The notes under the pieces are model-generated. The model saw only the letters and a program-made list of their open reading frames with translations, was not told the origin of the DNA and did no database searches. The position numbers and the translations under genes were made by a program. A stretch of 64,000 bases of DNA from Sporobolomyces roseus (lineage: Eukaryota; Basidiomycota; Microbotryomycetes; Sporidiobolales; Sporidiobolaceae), in NCBI GenBank assembly GCA_016617785.1, contig JADILM010000004.1, positions 558,001-622,000 of the forward strand, given 5' to 3'. Below, piece after piece: positions 35,016 to 46,804 of this stretch (its first letter is position 1; every line of letters starts with the position of its first letter).

Positions 35016-37438
35016 TCTGTGGGTTGGAGGGAGGGAGATTCGTCAGTATCGTTCGATGTCAACCCATCGTCGATGCTGCATAGCTTGAAGCCCTCAGTCA
35101 AGAACCTGTCCTTCGAATCGAACAGTTTCCCTTGCGAGCGACTCCTGAGCGTCTCGTCCCGAACGAATGACCGAATTCCTCATTTCTTCGCTCATCCCGA
35201 CCACTCAACGTGGACAACTCCCTCCCTCCAACCTTGACCGCTGTGAGAAAGATGACCCCGCACGAGACGTTGGACAAACAAGGGTTCGAACTAACCTTGA
35301 AAGTGATATTAAGCGAGGAAAGCTCTCCACCTAGCTATTCTATCCAGTGATATTCTTCTATGATCTGTAATGTACCACCTAGCTAACGCTGCAGTGCTTG
35401 AAGAGGTCGAATCTGAAGTTGATTGAGAGGAGCGGGCTTTCAATCGAGATGACTTGTCGATGGGGGTCAGAGGATGGGCTTGTAGATAGTCTGAGAGGTG
35501 TAATATCGCTCTTAAGGTGTACTCGGCGGTGTCTGAAGTCGTAGAGAGGTGTGAGTCGTTGATGTTGATTGAAGGGTTGAGGACAATCTAGAGAGTTGAA
35601 GAGCCTGTCTAGTTCGCGTCAGGAGTGTTTGTCGTACTCCCACGTAGACCAATCTGACTGACGAATTGTCGATGAGCCTTGAAGGTGAGAGAGACGAACG
35701 GGGGAAGAAGGAACGAGAGCAAACTTTCGAAGGAACCTCTTCATCTCCTTCCAATCACACGGTCGTTCTCCCATACTGCTCTGTGAGCTCACAGTACTTT
35801 GATCAAGCTATTGGAGGTGCTCTCGCTGTTTCCTCGAATCGATTGTTCGCTCAACCCCCTTGATTCGACTTTTTCACCTACTTGACGCCTTGGTTTTCGC
35901 AGAGCCACTCGACGTAAGAGCGGCGATCCACATAATGCAGCTCCTCTCACTCTGTGCTGACGCGACGCTCGATCAAAGAGGAGGATCGTGGGAGACACGG
36001 TCGCTCGCAGACTTCCTCGCAAATGCTTCAGGGTCTCGCTTGGAGGGAAGGCTCTTGAGGGTTGCATATTGACCGCAGACGGATCGATATCGGTGTAGGC
36101 CAATACGACAGTCAGGAAGGTGAGCGTCGGGGCCCTTAGTCGACTCCTGGCGTGCTTCGAACGGAAAACGTTTCGAAAGTTCTTCGATTCGAGCTGCTCT
36201 CAGGCAGAATATTGGCTCAGTCTATGGGCTCCTACGAGAATACGATCGCTCTGGACATTCTGGCGGCGTATTGACCTGCTATACTGCCGGTGTCCCGCCT
36301 TCGGGTTCAACCAAGTTTTCGCTGCTTCGTTTGCGAGACAACAATTCCCTATCTATCACCCCTTTCCTACCAAATCTGTACAGCACCGCTCTATCCTAGC
36401 TCCAAAGCGAGGCTGTTCGACTCATAGAGTCTCAAGCTGATGTTACGACTTTATGAAACTCGAAAAATTGCGAAAGTTGCGAAACTTTGCTCTCCTTCGC
36501 TCCACGACGATTGATTCATCTCCACGCTAGATACTGTTCAAACAGCTTTTTCCTCAATATCTTCAATGACTCACAAAGCAACAACAAAGATTTCTACAAC
36601 TTCTCCTCCCTCCTCACTTCACCTACTTCGGCCGACTCTCTACTCCCGATGCACAGCTTCCACGAGTCTATATTCCATCACCGATGTCCTTCCATCGTCC
36701 GTCTCTTGCTCTCTCTTGGTCCATCGCTTTCCCGTCGCTCTTTTCCCTTCCACCCCTTTCTCTCACTCGCATCTTCCCAGAACTCCCCACGACTTTCTGA
36801 TCGATCCAAGAAGACGGGAATAGGGTAACACATCACATGGAGTACAGTAGAAGCTTGGAAAAGGAGGACCAGTACCGCGGAGTCCGAAGGAGGAGCGGAG
36901 GTTTGTCGCCTAAATTTCCTGCGGCCGACTTCGATCGAAGCTAGCGAAGGTTTTTCCCAAGTCCGCGAACTCGTATCTCCTTTGACTTTCCGACGACGAC
37001 GACGAGGCAGATCTGCCAACGACGACATACCGGTGTATTACATCAAATTGCAGGAGTGACGAAGACTTAGGGATCGTCGTTGTGGGTCCTTTGCGAACGA
37101 CGTAGACCCACTTTAGGAAAACTCGTACCCAAGAGTTCAAGATTTCGATCCGGCACGACATGTCAAATTTACTTGTCTTCAGCTTGCTTGGACCGTACCC
37201 CTACCCAATTCAGTTGTTTCTTGGACTTCAGAATGACCCCCATGCTTTGGCTATTTCCTGCTGACGAACGAAGCTGGAGCACCAGTCGTTGCCCCCCCTT
37301 ACTTCTTTCCTCCTTTATAACCTCCTCACCTCCTCCTTCGTCGCGTTTTCGACTTCGCTCTCTTCGTCGGCCGAACCTCTCTCGTCGATCAACGACCATC
37401 TTTTCAACTGACGACACCTCCTCTTCAAATCAACGACG
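35016..37438. other. Long divergent intergenic region, no protein gene recognised
   Basis: These 2423 nt lie between divergent IQGAP and MFS starts. Open frames on both strands reach about 100 codons but overlap and carry no recognisable domain or splice pattern. Near 36468-36484 two tandem TTGCGAAA copies occur. A C/T-rich tract precedes the MFS start. It may hold long leaders or a noncoding RNA, but I have no direct evidence for either. Confidence 0.4.
36468..36484. promoter_or_regulatory. Two tandem TTGCGAAA elements
   Basis: Two exact copies at 36468-36475 and 36477-36484 are spaced by one base, as in the copy C promoter but in the opposite orientation. They lie about 950 nt upstream of the MFS start, so their target is uncertain. 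Confidence 0.3.
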
Positions 37439-40400
37439 ATGTCAAAGGCAACTCACCCTATCGATTCAAGTCACCCCGTCGACCCTTCCATCGCTCGTCA
37501 ACGTGAACAAATAGCTGCCGAGAAAGCAGAAAAGGGTACTGATGAGAAGCGCGAATTGGCTGGAGAAGGTGAATTCGCTCATCAAGAGGGAGAACGCAAA
37601 CTCAATATCAATGCCGCTCTCGAAAATCCTCTAACCGGTATCTCTCACGAACGTCTCGAAGGTAAGTCAACTTTCTCACATACTACAGAGCTAAATTGAC
37701 ACTCTCATTCGCTGTTAGCCATGGGTCGAGCGTTCTCACAGGAAAAGGGACTCGGTCAATACGAACTTGAATTCGCGAAAGGTGCTCAAGTAGCTCAAGA
37801 TCCTCTCGCTTTCGAATCCGTCTCTCTCTTGGACGAGGAGGATCGTCGAGTCCTCCGTCGTGAAGTCGTAAGTCTCCAGTTCCTCCTGCATGGTCGTCGA
37901 GTCTTTACTCTCCAAATGTCGAGTCTACACCCGATCGCTGACATCGTCGATTCCTTTCTTCGCAGACTCACAAGTGGGATCACCCAAAGACTCTCTATTT
38001 CCTCGTCATCTGCTGTTCAATGTGCGCTGCAGTTCAAGGAATGGACGAATCCGTGAGTCTGTCCTTTCTCTCGCGGCGTCTCACTCTCGCCATGAACCCA
38101 TTTTGGCGAAAGATTCGCTTTCTTTTCGCACTCAAGTTCTGACTTCTCCTCCTTCGCTCGATCAGGTCACGAACGGTGCCAACTTGTTCTGGGCTCCTCA
38201 ATTCGGACTCATCACATCCTCCGACGACCCGAACGCTAGTCGAAATCAATGGTTACTCGGTACGCTCTTTCTTTCGATTCTCCGATCAAACCTCGCGACT
38301 CATGCATAGGCTACTAACAGGTCTCGTCAACGGAGCTCCTTACCTCTGCTGCGCTGTCCTCGGTTGTTGGCTCACTTCCCCTCTCAACAACTGGCTCGGA
38401 CGTCGTGGAACAATCTTCCTCACTGCCGCTCTCTCCGCTCTCACCTGTATCTGGATGGGTGTCACCAACAGCTGGCAACATCTCTTCGCAGCGCGGTGCG
38501 TAACCGTCCCTTCCGAGTTGCCTTGCTCAATCGACACTGACCTCTTCTCTCTATTTCTCGACAGTTTCGTTCTCGGATTAGGTATCGGACCCAAGTCCGC
38601 CACTGTCCCCGTCTACGGTGCTGAAACTGCTCCCCCTCTCATTCGTGGAGCTCTCGTAATGCAATGGCAAGTCTGGGTAAGCTTTCTCAACTCTCCTCCG
38701 AATCGCTGTTTCAAGCTTTCGACTGACTTCTCTCGTTCGAATGTAGACCGCTTTCGGAATCATGCTTGGAACAGTCTCTTCGCTCGCTTTCTACTACGTT
38801 CCCGACTCTTCCGGTATCACTGGACTCAACTGGCGGTAAGTCGAGCCTGATTCCGCTCAATTTCCTTCTCGAAACTGACTTTTCTCGACTATTCGACAGT
38901 ATCATGCTCGGATCCGCTTCCTTCCCTGCGTTCTTCGTCATGGCTCAAGTCTACTTCTGCCCTGAATCTCCTCGTTGGTTGATGTAAGCTTCAACTCTCC
39001 TTTTTTTCTTGGAAATCTCAACTCACACCGTCTTCTCTTTCCCAGCGGTCGTGGTCGATACGTCGATGCTTACAAGTCACTCTGCCGTCTTCGTCACACC
39101 AAGCTGCAAGCTGCTCGCGATCTCTTTATGATCAACGCTCTTCTCGAGGAGGAGGCCAACATCGCTACCGGTCGTCTCGCTATCGTCGAACTCTTCTCCG
39201 TTCCCCGTAACCGTCGCGCCGCCCTCGCTTCCGGTATCGTCATGTTCATGCAGCAATTCTGTGGTATCAACGTTATCGCCTATTACTCTTCAACCGTTTT
39301 CCGCGAGGCAGGTTTCTCTGAAGTCTCTGCTCTTGGCGCTACTCTAGGGTTCGGAGCTCTCAATTGGGTAGCCGCTGCTCCCGCCGTATGGACGATCGAC
39401 AGTAAGCACTCGTTTCTCACTTCGCTCTCAAAAATGGATTTCGCGAAAGGTGATGAGTGGCATGGGAAAGGCGCTGACGATCTCTTCCTGTCTCTCACAG
39501 CCTTCGGTCGCCGTACCCTCCTTCTTGTCACCTTCCCTCTCATGGCGATCTTCCTTTTCATGAGTACGTCGAGATTTTCCGCTTTTCTCGTTCGTTTCTC
39601 TTCGCTAACATCGTTTTTTGACCTGTCAAGCTGGTATGGCTTTCTTCATTCCAGACACATCAAAAGTAAGCGCCCCACACACACACACACTGTCTTTTTC
39701 AGATTACGACGAAGACGAGACGTCGAAATCGAGGAAGTTTTGACTGACTTCGTTTTCGTCGTTTCCTCTTAGGCTCGTATCGGTATCGTCGCTCTCGGTA
39801 TCTATCTCCACTGTATCGCTTACTCTCCTGGAGAGGGTCCCGTTCGTGAGTCTACCTTTCCGAACTCTAGATACTCTCAGCCTCGCGATTTGCGAAATTC
39901 CGAAAACTCAAAGCTCACCCTTTCCCTTCGTCGCATAGCTTTCACCTACTCGGCTGAGGCTTTCCCTCTCTACGTCCGTGACGTCGGAATGTCCTTCGCT
40001 ACTGCCACTACTTGGTCCTTGTAAGTCGACTCGTTCTCTTCGAGATCGAGCTCAAGAAATCGAATACACAGCTAACCTCTCCACTTCTCCTTTGCAGCAA
40101 CTTCATTCTCGCTCTCACCTTCCCCCGTCTTCTCGGTGCTTTCCGACCTCAAGGTGCCTTCTCGTGGTGTAAGCTTCGAACTTTATCTCTCATAGCTCAA
40201 TCTCGTCGTCGTCGTCGGCTTTTCGAACTCTAGTATCTCGAGCTGACTTCTCCATTCCCTCTTCAACAGACGCCGGATGGAACGTCATCGGTACTTTCCT
40301 CGTTTGGCTCTTCATGCCCGAGACCAAGGCTCTCACACTCGAAGAACTCGACCAAGTCTTCTCTGTTCCCACGAAGAAGGTGAGTCTCTTCTCTCCTTTC

Positions 40401-40606
40401 ACTCTATCGACCGTGATCTCATGGAACTGACGCTTCTTCGTCGTCTGTAGCACGCCGCTTACCACATCCGTCAACTCCCTTACAACTTCCGTCGTTACAT
40501 TCTTCGTCAAAACGTCGGACCCAAGGAGGAGCTCTACCACTGGATCACTCCCGAAGAGATGGGCACCGACGGCAAATATGCTTACCGAGGAGAGAAATCA
40601 GCATGA
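37439..40606 (+). CDS. MFS sugar/polyol:H+ symporter-type transporter
   Basis: The start is the ATG at 37439 (MSKATHPIDSSHPVDPS) and the stop TGA at 40604-40606. A dozen or so short introns interrupt it. The hydrophilic N-terminus of about 120 residues includes the subfamily block NPLTGISHERLEAMGRAF and LDEEDRRVLRREV. The membrane part has GRRGTIFLTAALSAL, LGLGIGPKSATVPVYGAE, PESPRWLIGRGRY, QQFCGINVIAYYSSTVF, TFGRRTLLL and PETKALTLEELDQVF, all sugar-porter signatures. The block order matches a fungal group with long N-termini often annotated as sugar or myo-inositol-like transporters. The substrate is not deducible. It should sit in the plasma membrane. Exon joints were inferred from motif continuity, not all counted. 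Confidence 0.88.
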
Positions 40607-41347
40607 AAGCTGTCTCTCGCCTTGGTCGTTGTCGTCGTTCGTTGTCTCCTTTCTGTCTTTCCCCTTATCAGTGCCCCGATTTCTCCTGCCTTCCTACCTA
40701 GCCTTTGTTTCTCTTAGCTTCCTTTACGTCCCAGCACTTTCGAGGTTCGAACGAGCAGTCGTTCGAGCCGATTCTGTCACTACTTACCTCGTTTTTTTTG
40801 GATTCTTCTCGCTTCTTTTCGTAATGCAACCCTTTCCCATATCAGCTTCCCTGACCAAGTCCTATCTCGCGAGTCGGAGCCCGAGTTCAGATTGGAGGAC
40901 AAGGAGAGAGTAGACAGCCTGAAAATTTCCAAAGCTATCCGCTTTCCCAACGTTGCGACGTTTGCGTATGCCAACGTTTCCGAGATTTTCAGCATAAGCA
41001 GTCGAAAACGACCGCATAAGCAATCGTAGAGCTACAGTCTCGTTAGCATACGAAGCTAAGAGTCTCATGAAAAGTCTTTCGAAGTTTCCAGCGAAACAGA
41101 ACAAAGCAGCGAGCGAGAGAGAACATGAAGAGTGAGCAGCGAAGCGACCGAAGGACGAACAGAGCGAGCACAAGGAAGGCAGCCGGCCTCGCCAATGGAT
41201 CGGAAGTCGAGTAAAGAGTCTTGAAACAGATGATCAGTACATCAAGAAGTGAATGGAAGGAAAGAGAAAGAGATTACGCAACCTCTTTCAACATTTCAAC
41301 TCTTCACCTTACCCTTCAAATCGCTATCTAGCTGTCTCGTATAGAGC
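40607..41347. other. Intergenic region between MFS transporter and HECT ligase genes
   Basis: This 741-nt stretch on the same-strand side of both genes contains an 8-T run near 40793 and otherwise unremarkable sequence. No gene was recognised. Confidence 0.5.
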
Positions 41348-44300
41348 ATGCAACATCTATTCACCGGCTCAGCTACCCGTCGACCAACTGTCAATCTAGG
41401 AGGAGCGAGATCAAACCCTCAAGCAACTCATCAAGATCTAGTGTTGAGAGCTAGGCTCGAGCGAGAAGGGAGGGAAGCAGATAGGCAGAGATCTAAAGCA
41501 GCTGGGAAGATACAGGTGAGCTATCCAACACCTTCTCTCCTTCGATTCCAGCTGTTTATTTCGTCCCGAAAGTGGCGCAAGCGATGAGGAGGAAGAGCTG
41601 ACGAGCTTGCTTTCGCAGGCTTTCTATCGAGGTAGAAAGACAGCTAGAACCACTCGCGATCAACTGCGGGAGAGATACGATTCACTCCTATCTCCTTCAA
41701 CATCCTCGACCCCTTCCCTAGACTCCAACCCCCTAGTTCTCGCGACTCGATTGCTCGCAGTGTTATTTACGGATGGAAATGCTCAAGATGTGAAGCGATT
41801 AGCAACTTGGTGCAGAACGCTACTTAACCCGCTCTCTTCGCAAAGTGAGTTTGCGTTCGTCGAGTTTCTTTTTCAGCGAGTTACTGACCTTTCCTCAACG
41901 TGATATAGACAAGACTCCTGCGTTCTTTTCGTTATGGTCAGAGACGAGTTGGCCTAGTTTGGTCAGACAGATTGGTGGCATCCTCTTTCTCCAAGCAACT
42001 TCACGTCCTTCGTGAGTTCTGCGTCTTTCTCGATTCACCAATATTCGATCTCACTGGAGCTTTTTCTACAGACTGCCACAATCAGCATTATTCCTCGAGA
42101 TCACCAAAATCCTATCAGACGAATCAAACTACGCAAAGCACAAGGTTATCAAAACTCGCGATCAGAAACTTCTGCCGCATCTTCTCGCAAGTGGCAGATA
42201 CTACGAGGGACTAGGGAAGCTATTGACAACACTAGTGAGTCGGTTCTAACCTCCTGAGGATCTCGCGCTGATCTTCTGCGTCACAGCCCGCTCAAAATTG
42301 CTCACATCCCCTTCTCCCAGCCGCCATCACGCTTTCTCTCCTTCCCTTCAAAACGTATCCAGCGCCTCCACCACCATCTTCTAAGACGGCTCTATCGACA
42401 CCGAGTCCAGAACGGTCATCGGCACTCATTTCATTCGCCTCGCATATTCTCACTGTCCCCCTTCTCTCGTCTCGCCTCGCAACAAAAGAACTCGCAAATC
42501 TGAACAAGTCTATTCCCTTCTTCGATGTCGTTGTCGAGCTCTCGACCTATCTCACCGACCGAAGATCTCGGGAGATCGACGTCGAACGAGCAGCTCACCT
42601 CCTCGCAAACTTGGTCTCTTTCGCCAATTCTCGTATCGCTTCAATCGACAAGGGAAAGGTACTCGCAGCATGGCTGAAGGTCACGAACGTGTTAATGGAC
42701 CAGCTACCTCTCGATGCATTCAAAGAGGACAAGATCGATAGAAAGGGCAAAGGGAAAGAAATCGAGACGATCGTGCTTGATGATTCGGATGAGGACCTTC
42801 CAGGAGAAGACGAGCCCGAAGAGGTTGTCACAGATGACTCTGGAGATGTCGAGATGGATGACGCTCCGACCACTACTTTGACAACACCTCGATCACCCTC
42901 TCTCGACCCACGAACCCGCTCCCTCTTACTCAGCCTCTCATCTCGCTCATACACCCTCACACTACTCGCCTTATCTACCCGCTACCCGACCTCGACTCGA
43001 CTTCCTCTCGCATCCTACCTCTGCTCTCTCCTCGCAATTCTCCCTCCCACATCGAAAGATTCTCTACTCAACACTCTTCTCTACGCTCCCGCCGCATTTG
43101 GACTTCTTCGAGAACTCTATCGCACCTTCCTTCGAACCGGACCTCTCGGGAAACTTCTGGCTCAAGCAAAGAGGGAGAAGAGTACAGTGGTGATGGCTGC
43201 TCTGTCGGATCAGCAGTACAAAGAGGAATGGCCGGTCGTTGCTCTCGTATTGGAGATGTACTCGAGATGTCTCTTGACTATGGGCGACGACGAATTCTAC
43301 GCTGAGAACGCAGGAGGTGGAATGGGTCGCGGAGGAGGAGGAGGAGGATCAGAGGGAAGGAACCCTCTTGGATTGGATGAAGTCGTTGGATTGTCAGGGA
43401 TGGCGAGGAATGCGGCTTTCGCGATGTACTGGCAAGAAGGAAGTGCAGCGGATACATCAAGCGGTGAAGATTTGAAGCGGAAAGTGATTGGATTGAGGAC
43501 GGGTTACGAGGAATTGAGGAGTCTGCTCACGAGATTCTTACAACAAGTACACGCAAGAGAGTAAGCTCGTGTCCTTTCTTGTCAATCTCTTCCCACTGAT
43601 ACTGATTCTTGTTGGTTCTTTCACCAGCTCGAGAAGGCAATTCACTCCAGAAGGACATTGGCACATGACGAGTCAATTCGATCTCTCCAGTTTCGTTCAA
43701 ACCGCAATCTTCGAAGACGAGCGTTTACAAGCCGAAGGTCAAGTCCCGAGCACGACTCCCGCAGCAGCTCCGACCGTATCGAGAACGAGGGAAGGAGAAG
43801 ATGATGATGAAGATGACACTTTCGTCAGGCAGTCGACATGGAGAAGGAGAGGCTTGGCGAGACCGGCCCCGAGTAGTAGACAGAAGATACTGTCGAAACG
43901 TCAATTGGCTTTGATCAGTCCTCGTCTAGGTGTTCTCAACAATAGTCAGTTTCTCGCTTCTTTCTTCACTGAAAAAGATGCTCACCTATTCCTGCTTCGC
44001 TCAAGGACAGTTCCCTTCGTCATTCCATTTGAAACTCGAGTCGCCATCTTCCGCCAATTCATCGACACCGACTATCGCAAACTCGCTACCGATTCCGATT
44101 CTTTCGTCCCTCGCGCTCGACACCGTGCCGTCGTTCGTCGTAATCACCTCGCTGAAGATGCGTACACTCATTTGAATGGTCTCGGTTCTGATCTCAAGAA
44201 ACGAATCGAGATCGTTTTCATCGATGAACATGGTCTCGAAGAAAGCGGTATCGACGGAGGAGGATTGTTCAAGGAGTTGCTCACTTCGTGCGTTCTCAAT

Positions 44301-45572
44301 CAGACGTGAATTAATGCTCTGCAAACTGACGTTGTTAATCGTCAACGCAGATTATCGAAGGAGGTATTCGATACAGATCGAGGATTATGGCTCGCAACGA
44401 AAGAGCAAGAGATCTACCCGAACCCTCATAGCTACGCGAAAGAGTCGAATCAGTTGTCGTGGTTCACATTCCTTGGTCGTATCGTTGGAAAGGCGTTGTA
44501 TCAAGGCATTCTCATCGACGTTCGATTCGCAGCTTTCTTCCTCGCAAAGGCGAGCTTCTCCGTATCATCAACATCTCCGACGACTCTCACTGACCCGACG
44601 ATATCACTCGCAGTGGCTCGGCAAACAAAGCTATCTCGACGATCTTGCTTCTCTCGATCCCGAACTTTACGCTGGTCTCCTCAAGCTCAAGACGTATCCT
44701 GGCAATGTCGAAGAAGATCTCTCACTCAACTTTACCGTCACTGATGAAGGTGCGTTGTGGTTCTTTCCACCTTCGCTCGCTTGCACTGACATCGAATACT
44801 CTCCTCAGATTTCGGCATGTCGCGAACGATCGATCTCATCCCGAATGGATCCGACATTCCGGTCACGAACGAAAATCGAATGCAGTACATCGTCCTCATG
44901 TCGAACTATCGTCTCAATGTGCAAATCGCTCAACAGTCCAAAGCTTTCGAACGAGGCATGTTTGAGATCATCCCAGAACGTTTCTTACGACTCTTCAACG
45001 CACCAGAGATGGCTATCCTCGTCGGTATGTCATCTTATTTTCCTCTGTTCTTTGACTCTGCTGATAATTTTGCTTGTTTCACAGGCGGAGTCGATGCTCC
45101 GATCGACGTCTCTGATCTCCGGAAACATACTATCTACGGAGGATGGGATGGAGACGAGAACAACCCTACGATTCGAGACTTCTGGACTGTCTTCGAATCG
45201 TTCGGGAAGGAGGATCGAGCAAAGTTGGTCAAATTCGTTACTTCTTGTGCGAGACCGCCTTTGCTCGGATTTGGCGAATTGAACCCGCTGTTCGCGATTC
45301 GAAATGCTGGACAAGACGAAACAAGGCTACCCACCAGGTGAGAAGTGTTCCCTCGAACCCCTCCTGAGCTTGACGTTGACGATACTTTTCTTTCGATTCA
45401 GCGCGACTTGCGTCAATCTTCTCAAGCTTCCAGAATACAAGAACGTCGAGTCACTTCGCAACAAGCTACAATGTGAGCACACTTTTCTTTGCTGATCGCA
45501 ACTCGCCAGGTACTAACTGTCTCTCGCGAAACAGACGCAATCAACTCTGGAGCAGGTTTCGACTTGTCCTAG
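41348..45572 (+). CDS. HUL5: HECT-type E3 ubiquitin ligase, HUL5/UBE3C-like
   Basis: The start is the ATG at 41348 and the stop TAG at 45570-45572. The N-terminus has an IQ-like helix (AGKIQAFYRGRKTARTTR), as in UBE3C and Hul5. A long helical middle follows, with an acidic stretch near residues 420-450 (DDSDEDLPGEDEPEE). The HECT domain begins around GIDGGGLFKELLTS and includes NQLSWFTFLGRIVGKALYQG, FPLI-like and GYPPGE-like loops, and the catalytic cysteine in the SATCVNLLKLPEYKNVE motif. It ends with a hydrophobic GAGFDLS tail. Hul5 extends ubiquitin chains at the proteasome and aids clearance of misfolded cytosolic proteins. About ten short introns are present; I checked phases through the first five exons. 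Confidence 0.9.
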
Positions 45573-45995
45573 TCCCTTGTTCTCAACGCTGCACCTTTCT
45601 ATTTCCCCTCATGTATGTTGATACAGTCGCTCATTCCGCAAAGCAATCTTCGTTACAGCCTAGATTTGCAAGAGAGAGGAAGCATCGAATCGGAGCGAGA
45701 TAGGGAGTAGTCCAGGATCAAGTGACTCGTCGCTGAAGGAGGAAGACATGCGACCCTCATGCTCCAGGTAAGCGAATGAGTGAAGAATCCGAAGCAGAAG
45801 TTGCGACGTTTAGACCATGTGGAATACTTCGGCACCTCGCAAGCTCTTCGGCTCCGTCAAACTTTATCGATTTCAGGACTCGCACGCTTACTGTATCATG
45901 CGTTTCGAGCGCAAGGTGTCGTACGTGCTCTGCCGAGTACTGACAGGTCAGATCCTTTTTCTTCATCAACACTTCTCCTCCTTACCTTCACCTCG
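45573..45995. other. Intergenic region downstream of HUL5
   Basis: These 423 nt contain the 3' flank of HUL5 and short overlapping open frames. One ORF at 45817-45999 looks protein-like but could not be spliced in phase to the ORF that follows. Confidence 0.4.
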
Positions 45996-46337
45996 ATGAC
46001 TTCTCTCGACAGCTCTCTCGAGAAAACCTCAGAACGGCGGCAGCTTCGAGATGTCAAGGGAAATCTAGTGTACCGTGACAAGGACGACATGCGGATTTAC
46101 CTCAGCCACATCGCAGAGTACACAATTTTCAACGAGATCTGTTTCTTTCTCACCTTCCCACTGTTACTCAGGCGCAGCTATTTCCTGCCGGACCAATGGC
46201 TCAAACACGGCGAGTGGAGGTCACCAGATCCTACCGTCATCGTACCGTCGGGAAGGAGGAATCCGGATTACTTTCCGAAGTACGAGGATGAACCACGCTA
46301 TGAAGGAGAACTGTACGAGTTTCGAGACCAGGATTGA
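45996..46337 (+). CDS. Uncertain small ORF, 113 aa
   Basis: I do not recognise this protein. Starting at MTSLDSSLEK it has a charged N-terminus, one hydrophobic stretch (IFNEICFFLTFPLLL) that could span a membrane, and an acidic Tyr-rich tail (YFPKYEDEPRYEGELYEF). A minus-strand ATG ORF (46221-46580) overlaps the 3' part, so at most one is likely real. No intron joins it convincingly to neighbouring frames. It may be a genuine small membrane protein, a gene remnant or chance. Confidence 0.25.
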   Translation: MTSLDSSLEKTSERRQLRDVKGNLVYRDKDDMRIYLSHIAEYTIFNEICFFLTFPLLLRRSYFLPDQWLKHGEWRSPDPTVIVPSGRRNPDYFPKYEDEPRYEGELYEFRDQD

Positions 46338-46804
46338 TACTTGTAAGTCACGGATCTGTTTCTCGATAGGCTCTGCTTCTTTCCGGAAGCGGAGCTGTGA
46401 TCCGTGTCCTCGAGATTGACGAGAACTCGCCTTCGAGCCCGTCGCTGACCCTCCCGTCGTACTGCGATAGCCCTGCCTCCGTCCCGTCTCCATCAAGTAG
46501 CTCTCAGTATCGCGTTGAGCGGCTCCGACCAGTGGACAGCCGTCAGAGAGGGAAGGAAGGAGGCAATCGACTTTCGACATGATTCATGAACCCGCCTGAC
46601 GTTCTCTCTCCCTACTGTCACTCCTGTGTAGTCGTCTCCCTGTCAAATCCGTACCCTTGTACTTCGCTACTGAGCTCGCCTCCTCGTCAATTCTCATTCT
46701 GATGAGTAAATCATTGTTTCAAGCTACAAGTCAAGGTGCGAAAGAGTATAAAATGGGTTGGTGCAAAGCGCAAGTATAGCGTAGTCTGAGTTGGAAAGCC
46801 ATGA
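46338..46804. other. Intergenic region, no gene confirmed
   Basis: This 467-nt stretch contains a Ser/Pro-rich open frame (46397-46582) without an ATG and the 3' flank of the minus-strand F-box gene. Nothing firm can be annotated. Confidence 0.4.

Noticed and set aside
35270..35300. GGTTCGAACTAACC resembling a tRNA T-arm
   Set aside because: No matching acceptor, D or anticodon arms could be folded around it.
36120..37161. Several ORFs of 80-115 codons on both strands in the IQGAP-MFS spacer
   Set aside because: They overlap one another and show no domain, consistent start or splice signals. Treated as chance open frames in low-complexity DNA.
46221..46580. Minus-strand 119-aa ATG ORF overlapping the small plus-strand ORF at 45996-46337
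   Set aside because: No recognisable domain and low-complexity composition. It cannot be preferred over the plus-strand ORF, and neither is well supported.
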